Source: Nocardiopsis sp. JB363
GTDB taxonomy: Bacteria; Actinomycetota; Actinomycetes; Streptosporangiales; Streptosporangiaceae
DNA: 64,000 nt
Reading direction: 5' to 3'
Assembly (NCBI RefSeq): GCF_900143625.1
Contig: NZ_FRFF01000064.1
Coordinates: 1-64,000 of the forward strand
Shown in pieces: positions 35,344 to 44,219 of the stretch (the stretch's first letter is position 1; each line of letters begins with the position of its first letter). The notes beneath the pieces were generated by a model. That model was not told where the DNA came from, made no database searches, and worked only from the letters and a program-made list of their open reading frames with translations. The position numbers were made by a program, and so were the translations under genes.

Positions 35344-36621
35344 TCAGGCGTGGACGGACTCCGACCGGTGCGGGCGGGGGTGACCCCCTCGCGCCGCCGC
35401 TTCGATGGTCCACGGGGTGCGTTCGACGTAGGCGACGACCGCCGCCACCACGAGCGAACCTCCGGCGACGAGGACGTAGGAGGCGGTCCAGCCTCCGGTG
35501 AGCTCGCCCAGCAGACCGAACAGCAGCGGGCCGCCCAGGGCGATACCGCTTCCGGCGCCCTGCACGAACCCGGACAGGGCGGCGGCGCCCCGCGCGGTCG
35601 AGCTTCGGGCGTTGATCATCGTCATGGTGACCACGAACAGGCTGGTGCCGAGTCCGAGGAAGAGGACCCACACCACGGCGAACTCCGGCGCCAACGCCAC
35701 GCCCAGGTAGCCGATCCCGTAGCCGGACAGCCCCAAGGCGACCACCGGGAAGGTGTTGGCGGTGCGCAGGGTGGCCGCGGGCGCGACCAGCCCGAACAGC
35801 AGGCTGGTGCCGACCATCAGGGAGACCATGCTCCCGGCCGCGGCGGGGCCGTGCCCGGCGTCGCTCAGCAGAGCGGGCAGCCAGGTGAAGAGCGTGAAGA
35901 CGTTCCAGGTGACCATGCCGAAGAGCAGGGCCATCCGCCAGGCCATGCCGACCTGCCGGATGGGGCGGGCCAGGGGAAGCTCGCTTCCCACCGTGGCGGC
36001 GGAGGAGGCGACGGGGCCGCCCCGGCGCCACTGCACGGCCCACAGGACGGCGGCGACGAGGGCGATGCCGGACCAGGCGCCCAGGGCGACCCGCCACCCG
36101 GCGACCTCGGCCAAGGGGACCGCCACCAACGGTGGGAAGAGCGCGCCGAGGTGGATGGCGACCATCTGGACGGTGCTCAGCGCGGCGATACGGTCGGGGA
36201 AGTACTGCTTGATCAGGGGCGGCAGCACGACGTTGCCGAGGGCCGCTCCGGTGAGGGCGATGCCGGTGAGCGCCAGCAGCGCGCCGGTGTCGGGGGCGAA
36301 GGCCCGCAGGACCTGCCCGATTCCGGTGAGCAGCATGCTCAGGGTCGCCGTGGCCTCGGCTCCCAGACGACGCATGATCGCGGGGGTGATCAGGCCGAAG
36401 ATCGCGAAGGCGACCAACGGCAGGGTGCCGAAGACACCGACGACGGTGGCGGTGAACCCGAGTTCCTCGCCCACCGTGGTCAACAGCGGGGACAGTGAGG
36501 TGACGACGAGGCGCAGGTTGAGCGCCGCGCAGACGATCGCGACCAGGGCCAGGATGCGGCCCCGTGTTCCAGGGCGTACCGACGATCGGTCGGTGACGGC
36601 CAGGGCAGAGGAAGGTCTCAT
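35344..36621 (-). CDS. MFS transporter, CynX/NimT family
   Basis: A 425-residue permease with 12 predicted spans. The opening LVAIVCAALNLRLVVTSLSPLL and FTATVVGVFGTLPLVAFAIFGL are typical of the CynX/NimT group, which includes cyanate and 2-nitroimidazole exporters, though most members have no known substrate. The ATG at 36621 avoids a Arg/Thr-rich upstream extension. It is transcribed divergently from an Lrp-family gene, which could control it. Confidence 0.88.
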   Translation of the reverse strand: MRPSSALAVTDRSSVRPGTRGRILALVAIVCAALNLRLVVTSLSPLLTTVGEELGFTATVVGVFGTLPLVAFAIFGLITPAIMRRLGAEATATLSMLLTGIGQVLRAFAPDTGALLALTGIALTGAALGNVVLPPLIKQYFPDRIAALSTVQMVAIHLGALFPPLVAVPLAEVAGWRVALGAWSGIALVAAVLWAVQWRRGGPVASSAATVGSELPLARPIRQVGMAWRMALLFGMVTWNVFTLFTWLPALLSDAGHGPAAAGSMVSLMVGTSLLFGLVAPAATLRTANTFPVVALGLSGYGIGYLGVALAPEFAVVWVLFLGLGTSLFVVTMTMINARSSTARGAAALSGFVQGAGSGIALGGPLLFGLLGELTGGWTASYVLVAGGSLVVAAVVAYVERTPWTIEAAARGGHPRPHRSESVHA

Positions 36622-36782
36622 GGTGGCGGGACATCCCTTTGTTGTGCGGTGGTGCGTCATCGCACCAGAGCGTGGCCGACCGGCGGGCGACGTTGCCGTC
36701 CAGAGGAGGATCACTCCCTGGCGAGCCAAATACGACCTTTTCGCTCAAATGTTACGCATACGCCGGGCCTGGACTCAACATT

Positions 36783-36797
36783 CCGTATTAAGTACGG
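36783..36797. promoter_or_regulatory. Inverted repeat in the Lrp/MFS divergent region
   Basis: CCGTA-TTAAG-TACGG, a 15-bp imperfect dyad with perfect 5-bp arms, 14 bp before the Lrp-family start. Its length fits an Lrp-type site, and autoregulation from such a position is common in the family. Confidence 0.45.
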
Positions 36798-36810
36798 GTA
36801 AGCTCCGCGC

Positions 36811-37290
36811 ATGGCTGATATTGACGAACTTGATACGGCGATTCTGGCCGAACTCCAGTCGGACGCACGGAAAACCAACCGCGACGTGGCCGCGGCGGTG
36901 GGCGCATCGCCCACAACGACCCTCGATCGCACCCGCGCACTGCGAGAAAGGGGTGTGATTCGCGGCTCACTACTGGACGTGGACCTGGAACTGATCGGTC
37001 GTCCGGTCCAGGCGCTCATCACCGTCAGCGTGGTCAAGCCGTCGCGGCACAACATCGAGGCGTTCCGCGACTGGGTCCGCGCCCTGCCGGACACGCTGTC
37101 GGTCTTCGTGACGTCAGGCGAGGAGGACTTCCTGGTGCACGTCGCCCTTCCGGACAACAACAGCCTGTACGCCTTCGTGGTGGACAAGCTCACCGAGCGC
37201 CCCGAGGTCGCCGACGTGCGAGCGTCGATCGTCTACGAGCACCTGCGCAACCACAGCGTTTCCCCCGCGGGCGCCCGCGACGGTTCCTGA
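36811..37290 (+). CDS. Lrp/AsnC-family regulator
   Basis: A 159-residue feast/famine regulator. The N-terminal helix-turn-helix is DIDELDTAILAELQSDARKTNRDVAAAVGASPTTTLDRTRAL in outline and the C-terminal ligand-binding RAM domain is about 65-150 (VFVTSGEEDFLVHVALPD). Members bind amino acids and often control amino-acid exporters. It is divergent from the CynX-type MFS gene and 101 bp upstream of a DMT-family exporter-like gene in the same direction; either or both could be targets. Confidence 0.92.
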   Translation: MADIDELDTAILAELQSDARKTNRDVAAAVGASPTTTLDRTRALRERGVIRGSLLDVDLELIGRPVQALITVSVVKPSRHNIEAFRDWVRALPDTLSVFVTSGEEDFLVHVALPDNNSLYAFVVDKLTERPEVADVRASIVYEHLRNHSVSPAGARDGS

Positions 37291-37391
37291 CCCGAGTCCG
37301 ATGCCGCTGTGACCCCTACCCGTGGACGAACCCGACCCTCGGGGTCCGGGCTAGCCTTGCCGGGTCCTTCGAACCCTGCGCGAGACGTCCA

Positions 37392-38231
37392 ATGACCACA
37401 CCCATTTTCGCCGCCGTCCTGGTGGCAGCGCTCCTCCACGCCACGTGGAACGCGATCGCGCACGCCCTCACCGACCGACTCCTCGGGTTCGCCCTCATCG
37501 GGCTCGGCGGGATGCTCGCCACCCTGCCGCTGCTGTTCGTGGCCGGGCTCCCACCGGTCGAGGCCTGGCCGGTCCTGCTCGGGTCACTCGTCGCGCACGT
37601 GCTCTACCTGAGCCTGCTGATGCTGTCCTACCGGACCGGGGACTTCGGACAGGTGTACCCGTTGGCGCGCGGCACCGCCCCGTGGGTGGTGGCCCTCATC
37701 GGCGTGGTGGTGTTCGGCGAGGCCCTGCCGCCGAACGAGTTCGCCGGAGTCTTGGTGGTCTCCGCGGGACTGATGGTGCTGGTGTTCGCGAACGGTATGC
37801 CTCGCCGAGAGCACGCGCCGGCACTCCTGGCGGCCTTCGCCACGGGGTTGGCCATCGCCGCCTACACGGTGGTGGACGCCTACGGCGTACGCCTCACCGA
37901 GAACCCGACCGGGTACATCGCCTGGATCATGCTCCTCCAGGGACCGGTGTTCTTCCTGGTCGCCCTGGTCACCCGGCGGGGAAGGCTGATGTCACAGCTG
38001 CGGCCCATGTGGAAGATCGGTCTGCTGGGCGGGGCGGTGAGCGCGGGCGCGTACGGGCTGGTGCTGTGGGCGCAACTGTCGGGGGCGGTCGCCGGCATCG
38101 CGGCGCTGCGGGAAACCAGCATCGTCTTCGCGGCCGTCATCGGTCTGATCTTCTTCCGCGAACGATTCGGGCCGCTGCGCGTCGTCGCGTCGGTGGTCGT
38201 GGTCGGCGGGGTCCTGTTGCTCGCCCTGTGA
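37392..38231 (+). CDS. DMT-superfamily (EamA) transporter
   Basis: A 279-residue membrane protein with ten predicted spans in two EamA repeats (about 1-135 and 145-279). The opening AALLHATWNAIAHALTD is typical, as are the motifs YPLARGTAPWVVALIGVVVFGE and the repeat-end ALRETSIVFAAVIGLIFFRERF. EamA proteins commonly export amino acids or metabolites. It follows an Lrp-family regulator, which supports, but does not prove, an amino-acid link. Confidence 0.9.
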   Translation: MTTPIFAAVLVAALLHATWNAIAHALTDRLLGFALIGLGGMLATLPLLFVAGLPPVEAWPVLLGSLVAHVLYLSLLMLSYRTGDFGQVYPLARGTAPWVVALIGVVVFGEALPPNEFAGVLVVSAGLMVLVFANGMPRREHAPALLAAFATGLAIAAYTVVDAYGVRLTENPTGYIAWIMLLQGPVFFLVALVTRRGRLMSQLRPMWKIGLLGGAVSAGAYGLVLWAQLSGAVAGIAALRETSIVFAAVIGLIFFRERFGPLRVVASVVVVGGVLLLAL

Positions 38232-38466
38232 ACCCGCTCCGCGACGCGATCCCACCCGGCCCCGAGCGCTCCACACGGTCTCATCCGTGCCGGGGCCGGT
38301 GGGTGGGGAACCCTCGTACCGCTCTCGAATCGCATGTCTCTGGTACGTGGTCTTCAGGAGACCGGGCCGGTCCACCGTGTTCTCCCGAACGCACGTAGCG
38401 AGCTTTGTCACCGCACCGTGCTATCCAGGCCTTTCCACCCCTTTTACTACGTGCAAGGTGCCTCCC

Positions 38467-39534
38467 GTGCGACCCCCTTCCCAGCTCTTGCTTCCGTCCT
38501 TCCCCACGGGGGAGGAGGAGATCACGGTCTTCCTCGTGGTTCGTACCGCCTACGACGACCAGGGCGCGTGGCAGGACACGCTCTCGTACCTGTCCGACCT
38601 GCCCGGTGTGCTTCCGCACCCACCGCTCCCCCGGCCGGAACACGGTGGCCAAGGGGCCGTTCCCCCTCCGAATGACAAGCACCTGCTCCTGGTGGACGAC
38701 CCCGCCTGGCGGAACGCCACCACCGCCGAAATCCATTCGGCCCTGGAGCAGGCCGGATCCTGGCTCCCGCACCTGGTGCTGCTGGCGGACGAGCGCACCA
38801 TGGCCGACCCCGTCCACCGCTCCCTCCTGGCCTTCACCACCTCTCCCGAGGACCAGGACACACCGCAGGAGCACCCTTTCGTCCCCCACGAGCACGTGCT
38901 GCGGATCGGAGCCCGCCAGACGTCCATGCTCTACCTGGTGTTCGAGGCCGAATTCCATTACCTGGGCGATTGGAAGGCCGCCCTGCCCGAGGAACCCGAC
39001 GAGGTGTTCGGCGCCGACCTGGACCTGCTGGCCTCCCCTCCTCGCTACCGCCCCCTCACGGGACGTCCGCCGCGCCTCCCCGTCAGCGAGGACCCGCTGC
39101 TCGTACGCACCCATCACGGTGACGACGAGGCATGGAACGCGGTCCTGAGAGCCGTGGGCGCTCCCGTCTTCGACGACGAGGGATTCGAGCTGCCCAAGGA
39201 AGACCCTGGCGCCGCCCACGCCTACGTCCACGTCGTGGACGACACCGGCTACACCGGACTGTCCTTCGAGCAGCTCATGGGCCTGTCGCCGCACGACTCC
39301 CACTCGTTCCTGATCGTCGCGGACGAGCCGACCATGCTGGACCCCCGGCATCCGCTATTGGTGGTGGACCTGTTCGAGGACCCCGGCCGATCCTTCCGAG
39401 CCGCACCGGAGGCGATCCCGACGATCCAGATCAACCTGTCCCTCGCCAACATGGACTTCGACGACTACCACTGTGGCGAGGGTTTCATCCAGTACTGCGG
39501 ATCGACGCACGAGGAGAGCATGAAGGTCCTGTGA
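38467..39534 (+). CDS. Tandem DUF6924 protein
   Basis: A 355-residue protein with two copies of one domain. The first copy runs about 15-185 (VFLVVRTAYDDQGAWQDTL, LLLVDDPAWRN, LVLLADERTMADPVH) and the second about 200-350 (LLVRTHHGDDEAWNAVLRAV, YVHVVDDTGYTGLS, FLIVADEPTMLDPRHPLLVVDL, SLANMDFDDY). The second copy matches actinobacterial DUF6924 best. The function is unknown; the fold may be ligand-binding. GTG at 38467 was chosen with AAGGTG upstream; other starts upstream are possible. Confidence 0.75.
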   Translation: MRPPSQLLLPSFPTGEEEITVFLVVRTAYDDQGAWQDTLSYLSDLPGVLPHPPLPRPEHGGQGAVPPPNDKHLLLVDDPAWRNATTAEIHSALEQAGSWLPHLVLLADERTMADPVHRSLLAFTTSPEDQDTPQEHPFVPHEHVLRIGARQTSMLYLVFEAEFHYLGDWKAALPEEPDEVFGADLDLLASPPRYRPLTGRPPRLPVSEDPLLVRTHHGDDEAWNAVLRAVGAPVFDDEGFELPKEDPGAAHAYVHVVDDTGYTGLSFEQLMGLSPHDSHSFLIVADEPTMLDPRHPLLVVDLFEDPGRSFRAAPEAIPTIQINLSLANMDFDDYHCGEGFIQYCGSTHEESMKVL

Positions 39535-39629
39535 GGACACGGGCCTCCCGGGATCCACTGGGCCGAGGTCCGAGCGAACCGGCTCCGGTGCCGAGTGGCC
39601 TCCCCTGGACGATCTGTTCGGGCCCGGCG

Positions 39630-39669
39630 CCCGGGGCGGCCCGGCTCCCTGGGGCCGGGCCGCCCCGGG
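39630..39669 (+). terminator. Strong terminator after the DUF6924 gene
   Basis: A 15-bp perfect stem, CCCGGGGCGGCCCGG (39630-39644) with CCGGGCCGCCCCGGG (39655-39669), and a 10-base loop, about 95 bp after the stop. Confidence 0.85.
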
Positions 39670-39739
39670 TACTCCGCCGGGTAGCCGGTCGCCGCCCCCG
39701 ACTCCGAGTGCGGTTCGGACGGGCCATAAGCTGGGTGAT

Positions 39740-40630
39740 GTGACTGGAGTCTCATCAGCCCCCGGGGCCGACGAGAGCGCCGAGGTCCGCCGGGTCTGGC
39801 AGGATCTCGGGCTCCCCGGCCTCGTGGACGTGCACACCCATTTCATGCCCGACAACGTCCTGACCAAGGTGTGGTCCTACTTCGACGCCCTCGGTGACGG
39901 CGTCTGGCCCATCACCTACCGCTTCGACCAGGACGAACGCCTGGACCTCCTGCGCGGCTTCGGGGTCCGGTACTTCACCGCGCTGTCCTACCCGCACCGC
40001 CCGGACATGGCCCGCTGGCTCAACTCCTGGGCCGCCTCCTTCGCCGAACAGAACCCCGACTGTCTGCGCAGCGCCACCTTCTATCCCGAACCCGACGCCA
40101 AGGACTACGTGGCCGAGGCGATCGGCTCGGGGGCACGGGTGTTCAAGGCGCACCTACAGGTGGGCGCCTACGACCCGCGCGACCCGTTGCTCACGGACGT
40201 GTGGGGGACCCTCGCCGAGGCCGGGATCCCGGTGGTCGTCCACTGCGGTTCCGGTCCGATGCCGGGCGACTTCACCGGCCCCGGCCCCTTCGCGGAGGTC
40301 CTGCGTGCCCATCCCCGGCTCACCGCGGTGGTCGCCCACGCCGGCGCACCCGAGTACACGGGCTTCCTGGACCTGGTCGAACGGTACGAACGGGTGCACC
40401 TGGACACCACCATGGCGTTCACGCCCTACATCGAACGGTTGTCGCCCTTCCCCCGCGCGGAACTTCCACGACTGCGCGACGTCGGGAACCGCGTCCTACT
40501 GGGTACGGACTTTCCGAACATTCCCTACGCCTACCGCGAGCAGCTCCGGGCCTTGGTCGACCTCGACCTGGGATCCGACTGGTTGCGCGGGGTCCTGCAC
40601 GACAACGCCATCGGGCTGTTCGATCTCTGA
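39740..40630 (+). CDS. Amidohydrolase-family metal-dependent hydrolase
   Basis: A 296-residue TIM-barrel hydrolase of the amidohydrolase-2 type (ACMSD-like). Metal and active-site positions are visible: HTH in VDVHTHFMP near 33-36, His in VVVHCGSG, His in VVAHAGAPEY, and Asp in LLGTDFPN near 263. A Lys in VFKAHLQVG could support the site. The reaction could be decarboxylation or hydrolysis of a carboxylated ring. GTG start. It lies 79 bp upstream of the acyl-CoA synthetase gene in the same direction. Confidence 0.85.
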   Translation: MTGVSSAPGADESAEVRRVWQDLGLPGLVDVHTHFMPDNVLTKVWSYFDALGDGVWPITYRFDQDERLDLLRGFGVRYFTALSYPHRPDMARWLNSWAASFAEQNPDCLRSATFYPEPDAKDYVAEAIGSGARVFKAHLQVGAYDPRDPLLTDVWGTLAEAGIPVVVHCGSGPMPGDFTGPGPFAEVLRAHPRLTAVVAHAGAPEYTGFLDLVERYERVHLDTTMAFTPYIERLSPFPRAELPRLRDVGNRVLLGTDFPNIPYAYREQLRALVDLDLGSDWLRGVLHDNAIGLFDL

Positions 40631-40709
40631 CCGTCCCCATATGAACCACTTGCCCTAATGGCATCACCAGCCACACCCGCACCATGTAGAAGCCGAAGGA
40701 GAGGGCACC

Positions 40710-42281
40710 TTGGAACTCACACTGACGCCGCTGGAGTTCGCCCGTCGCGCCCGCAGGCTGTACCCACAGCGCGAGGCGGTGGTCGACCGGGACCTGCGCC
40801 TGACCTATGAACAGTTCTTCGACCGCTGTGACCGCTGGTCCTCGGCCCTCCAGGCCATGGGGGTGACCCAGGGCGACCGCGTCGCCTACATCGCGCCCAA
40901 CACCCACGCCCAGCTCGAATCGTTCTACGCGGTTCCACAGTTGGGCGCGGTGCTCGTTCCGGTCAACTTCCGGCTGACCGCCGAGGACTTCGTCTACATC
41001 GTCAACCACTCCGGCGCCAAGGTGCTGTGCGTGCACTCCGACCAGCTCGGCGCCGTGGACTCGGTGCGCGATCGGATGCCCGGGGTGGAGCGCTTCGTCG
41101 CCCTCGAAGGCGCTCGCGAGGGTTGGGAGGACTACGAGGCGCTCATCGCGTCCGCCTCTCCGGACTTCGACCACCCGGAGATCTCCGAGACCGACCTGCT
41201 CACCATCAACTACACGTCGGGGACCACCGCACGCCCCAAGGGCGTGATGATCACCCACCGCAACGCGTACATGAACTCGGTGGGCACCCTGCTGCACCTG
41301 CGCGTCGAGCTGGGACAGAAGTACCTGTGGACCCTCCCGATGTTCCACGCCAACGGGTGGACCTACACCTGGACGGTGACCGCCGCGGGCGGCACGCACG
41401 TGTGCCTGCCGGTGATGGACCCGGCACATGTGTTCGAACTGATCCGGACCGAGGAGGTGAGTTGGCTGTGCGCGGCGCCGACCGTCCTCATCATGCTCGC
41501 CAACACCCCCGAGAAGGTCCGTGGCGACGTCCCGTCCGGTGTCCACGTGGTCACCGCCGGGGCCTCTCCCGCCTCGGAGACCATCGAACGGTTGGAGGAG
41601 GACTTCGGCTGGACCATCACCCACGTGTACGGGCTGACCGAGACCGCACCGTTCATCACCGTCTGCGAGCCGCGCCCGGAGCACAAGGAACTGTCGGTGC
41701 GCGACCGCGGCACCCTCAAGGCCCGTCAGGGCGTCGAGCTCATCACCTCCGGTGAACTGCGCGTGGTGGACGAGAACGGTGACGAGGTGCCCTGGGACGG
41801 CAAGACCGTCGGCCAGATCACCGTGCGCGGCAACGTCGTCATGAAGGGGTACTACGACGACCCCGAGGCCACCGAGAAGGCCATGGGCGACGGTTGGTTC
41901 CGCAGCGGGGACGCCTCCGTCGTCCACCCCGACGGCTACACGGAGATCCAAGACCGGATCAAGGACGTGATCATCTCCGGTGGAGAGAACATCTCCTCGG
42001 TGGAGGTGGAAGGCGTGCTGCTGCGCCACCCGGACGTCCTGGAGGCCGCGATCGTGGGTGTGTCGCACGAGCGCTGGGGCGAGACTCCACGCGCCTTCGT
42101 GGTGCTACAGGAGGGGTCCACGACCACCGAGGAGGAGGTCATCGCGTTCGCCCGCGAGAACCTCGCCCACTTCAAGGCACCCACCCAGGTGGAGTTCGTG
42201 GAGCAGTTGCCCAAGACCGCCACCGGCAAGATCCAGAAGTTCGTGCTGCGCGACGGCTCCTCGGCCGTCTCCCGCCAGTAG
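40710..42281 (+). CDS. Acyl-CoA synthetase (AMP-forming)
   Basis: A 523-residue adenylate-forming enzyme that activates a fatty or related carboxylic acid with ATP and CoA. It carries the P-loop-like YTSGTTARPKGVM near 170, the adenine/acyl motif VYGLTETAPF near 308, the hinge region GWFRSGDASVVHPDGYTEIQDRIKD, and the terminal Lys motif TATGKIQKFVLR. It belongs to the medium/long-chain FadD-like group. The start is TTG at 40710, supported by AAGGAGAGG at ideal distance. A terminator follows. Its substrate is unknown; it may share a pathway with the amidohydrolase upstream. Confidence 0.92.
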   Translation: MELTLTPLEFARRARRLYPQREAVVDRDLRLTYEQFFDRCDRWSSALQAMGVTQGDRVAYIAPNTHAQLESFYAVPQLGAVLVPVNFRLTAEDFVYIVNHSGAKVLCVHSDQLGAVDSVRDRMPGVERFVALEGAREGWEDYEALIASASPDFDHPEISETDLLTINYTSGTTARPKGVMITHRNAYMNSVGTLLHLRVELGQKYLWTLPMFHANGWTYTWTVTAAGGTHVCLPVMDPAHVFELIRTEEVSWLCAAPTVLIMLANTPEKVRGDVPSGVHVVTAGASPASETIERLEEDFGWTITHVYGLTETAPFITVCEPRPEHKELSVRDRGTLKARQGVELITSGELRVVDENGDEVPWDGKTVGQITVRGNVVMKGYYDDPEATEKAMGDGWFRSGDASVVHPDGYTEIQDRIKDVIISGGENISSVEVEGVLLRHPDVLEAAIVGVSHERWGETPRAFVVLQEGSTTTEEEVIAFARENLAHFKAPTQVEFVEQLPKTATGKIQKFVLRDGSSAVSRQ

Positions 42282-42289
42282 CGCCGGCG

Positions 42290-42319
42290 AGGCGGGTCGG
42301 CTCATGGGTCGACCCGCCT
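42290..42319 (+). terminator. Terminator of the acyl-CoA synthetase gene
   Basis: A 10-bp perfect stem, AGGCGGGTCG (42290-42299) with CGACCCGCCT (42310-42319), and a 10-base loop, beginning 9 bp after the stop. Confidence 0.82.
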
Positions 42320-42348
42320 TCCGCGCTCGCTCGGATCGCGCCGCTCAC

Positions 42349-42373
42349 ACCGGGTGCTCTGCGAACACCCGGT
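42349..42373. terminator. Second hairpin, probably for the minus-strand VOC gene
   Basis: ACCGGGTG (42349-42356) pairs with CACCCGGT (42366-42373) across nine bases. It lies 41 bp past the stop of the minus-strand VOC gene and could also back up the plus-strand terminator. Confidence 0.6.
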
Positions 42374-42413
42374 TTCCCCGTTCACAGGGGCTTTCCGGTT
42401 CGGGTCCTCGGGG

Positions 42414-43202
42414 TCACTCCGGCGACGGGGTGAGCAGGACGAACCCCGCGGAGAAGGGATCGGCGCAGATGGCGAGCCGCCCCACACCGGGGGTGTCGGC
42501 CGGCCCCATCTGGACCAGGCCGCCGGCCTCGCGCACTCGGGTGGCCGCCGCGTCGCAGTCGGCGACGTGGAAGACGGGGTGCCAGTCGGCGGCGCCCTTC
42601 GTCTGTGGCAGGTCCTCGGCCCGCACACCCATGAGCCCGCCGAAGTAACGGTCCTCGCCCTGCTCCGCCGGGCGGATGGTGGAGTACACCTCGTCTCCTA
42701 TCGGGACGTCGTTGAACTCCCAGCCGAGCAAGGCTCCGTAGAAGTCCTTGGCGTCCACCGCCGAGGGTGTCCACAATTCGGTCCACATGAGCGAACCCGG
42801 CACGTCGACCGCCTCCGCGCCGGCGAAGCCCCTCGGCTGCCAGAGCGGGACGGCACCGCCCTGCGGGTCCCTCAGCAAGGCCATCCGCCCCAGGTCCATC
42901 ACGTCGATGGGGGCGATGGGGACCGTCGCGCCCAGGATCTCGGCGGCGTTCACGGTCGCGTCCAGGTCCGGGGTGGACAGGTAGATAGTCCAGGCGATCG
43001 GCTGTTCCTCCGCCATCCGGGGACTGAGCGCACCCACGAGCGCACCGTCCAACCGGAAGTTCACGTAGCCTCCGGTCTCCGGCCCGGCCGACTCCGCCTC
43101 CCAGCCGAACAACGCGCCGTAGAACTCGGCGGACGCCTCGACGTCCGGGCTGCTCACCTCGGCCCAACAGGGAGAACCGGGTACGTAGTCGGTGGTGATC
43201 AT
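42414..43202 (-). CDS. Two-domain VOC (glyoxalase-like) protein (first copy)
   Basis: A 262-residue protein with two vicinal-oxygen-chelate domains (about 1-120 and 135-260). Each begins with a W-A-E/W-T-E segment followed by FYGALFGWE. Such proteins include glyoxalases, antibiotic-resistance proteins and many of unknown reaction. The fold is clear; the substrate is not. It is 45-50 percent like the next gene upstream by eye, so the pair is a tandem duplication, with 87 bp between them and the same direction. Confidence 0.85.
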   Translation of the reverse strand: MITTDYVPGSPCWAEVSSPDVEASAEFYGALFGWEAESAGPETGGYVNFRLDGALVGALSPRMAEEQPIAWTIYLSTPDLDATVNAAEILGATVPIAPIDVMDLGRMALLRDPQGGAVPLWQPRGFAGAEAVDVPGSLMWTELWTPSAVDAKDFYGALLGWEFNDVPIGDEVYSTIRPAEQGEDRYFGGLMGVRAEDLPQTKGAADWHPVFHVADCDAAATRVREAGGLVQMGPADTPGVGRLAICADPFSAGFVLLTPSPE

Positions 43203-43289
43203 CAGGGCTCCTCCTGTGTCGACTTCCCAGTGTGCTCTCGGATACCGACATTTCGTGGCTCGCCGCGGCGCGAGGTCGGTGGCCCGGGA

Positions 43290-44087
43290 TCAGAGATGTT
43301 CGTTCAGCGGCTCCAGGATCACGAACCCCGCGGAGAACCGGTCCGAGCAGACCGCCAGCTTCCCCACCCCCGGGACGTCGTCCGGCCCCATGTGCACCCG
43401 ACCGCCCGCGTCGCGCACCCTCGACGCCAGCGCGTCGCAATCCGCGACCTGGAACACTGGGTGCCAGTCGGCGGAGCCCTCGGTCTGGGGCAGTTGTTCG
43501 GGGAGCATCTCCATCAGCCCGCCGAAGTGACGGTCCTCGCCCGTCCCGCTCGGCCGCACCGCCGTGTACGTCCCCCCGTCGGGGAAGGAGACCTCGGAGC
43601 TCTCCCACCCGAACAACCCACGGTAGAAGTCCTTGGCGTCCCGTGCCGAGGTCGTCCACAGTTCCACCCAGCACAGCGCCCCCGGGCGGTCGACCACCTC
43701 CATACCGACGAAGGTGCCGGGTTGCCAGAGCGCGAACCAGCCGCCCTGTGGGTCGGTCGCGTGCGCCACCGAACCCAACTCGAACACCTCGGTGGGCTCC
43801 ACCTGGAGGGTTCCGCCGAGTTCCCGCACTCGCCGTGAACTCTCCTCGATGTCATCGACCTGGAAGTAGATCGTCCACGCCGGCGGCTCGTCATCGAGGA
43901 TGCGCGACCCGATCCCTGCGGTGTACGCCCCATCCAGCTTCAGGGTGAGGTAGTCGCCGAGTCTGGCCCCACCCGAGACGATCTCCCAACCGAACACCCT
44001 CGAATAGAAGTCGGCCGAGCCCTCTGGGGAATCGGACCCCAGTTCGACCCATCGGGGCGATCCGTTGACGAAGTCGGTGGTCAGCAT
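43290..44087 (-). CDS. Two-domain VOC (glyoxalase-like) protein (second copy)
   Basis: A 265-residue protein with two VOC domains, paralogous to the gene at 42414. Matching blocks are SPRWVELGSDSPEGSADFYSRVFGWE in outline, GTGEDRHFGGLM and WHPVFQVADCDALASRVRDAGG. The ATG at 44087 has a perfect AGGAGGAG upstream, which marks it as the true start; the long open frame farther upstream is antisense to the kinase gene. It probably forms a two-gene unit with the downstream copy and is divergent from the kinase gene. Confidence 0.86.
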   Translation of the reverse strand: MLTTDFVNGSPRWVELGSDSPEGSADFYSRVFGWEIVSGGARLGDYLTLKLDGAYTAGIGSRILDDEPPAWTIYFQVDDIEESSRRVRELGGTLQVEPTEVFELGSVAHATDPQGGWFALWQPGTFVGMEVVDRPGALCWVELWTTSARDAKDFYRGLFGWESSEVSFPDGGTYTAVRPSGTGEDRHFGGLMEMLPEQLPQTEGSADWHPVFQVADCDALASRVRDAGGRVHMGPDDVPGVGKLAVCSDRFSAGFVILEPLNEHL

Positions 44088-44219
44088 GGGTTCTCCTCCT
44101 GTCGCGCCGTCCCTATCGAGTCTGGGACGGAGGAGCCCGCCCGAGCGGGACCGCCCCGGCAAAAACTCGACAACCGCGTGCGAGATGATCCGGGGACGAG
44201 CCGACGAGAGGACCTGGCA

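Noticed and set aside
34553-37290. A defence island near the TetR, MFS and Lrp genes
   Set aside because: All genes there are ordinary transporters and regulators; no nuclease, helicase or restriction-type protein is present.
39740-44087. Possible small biosynthetic cluster (amidohydrolase, acyl-CoA synthetase, VOC proteins)
   Set aside because: Terminators separate the units, directions differ and no scaffold-building enzyme is present.
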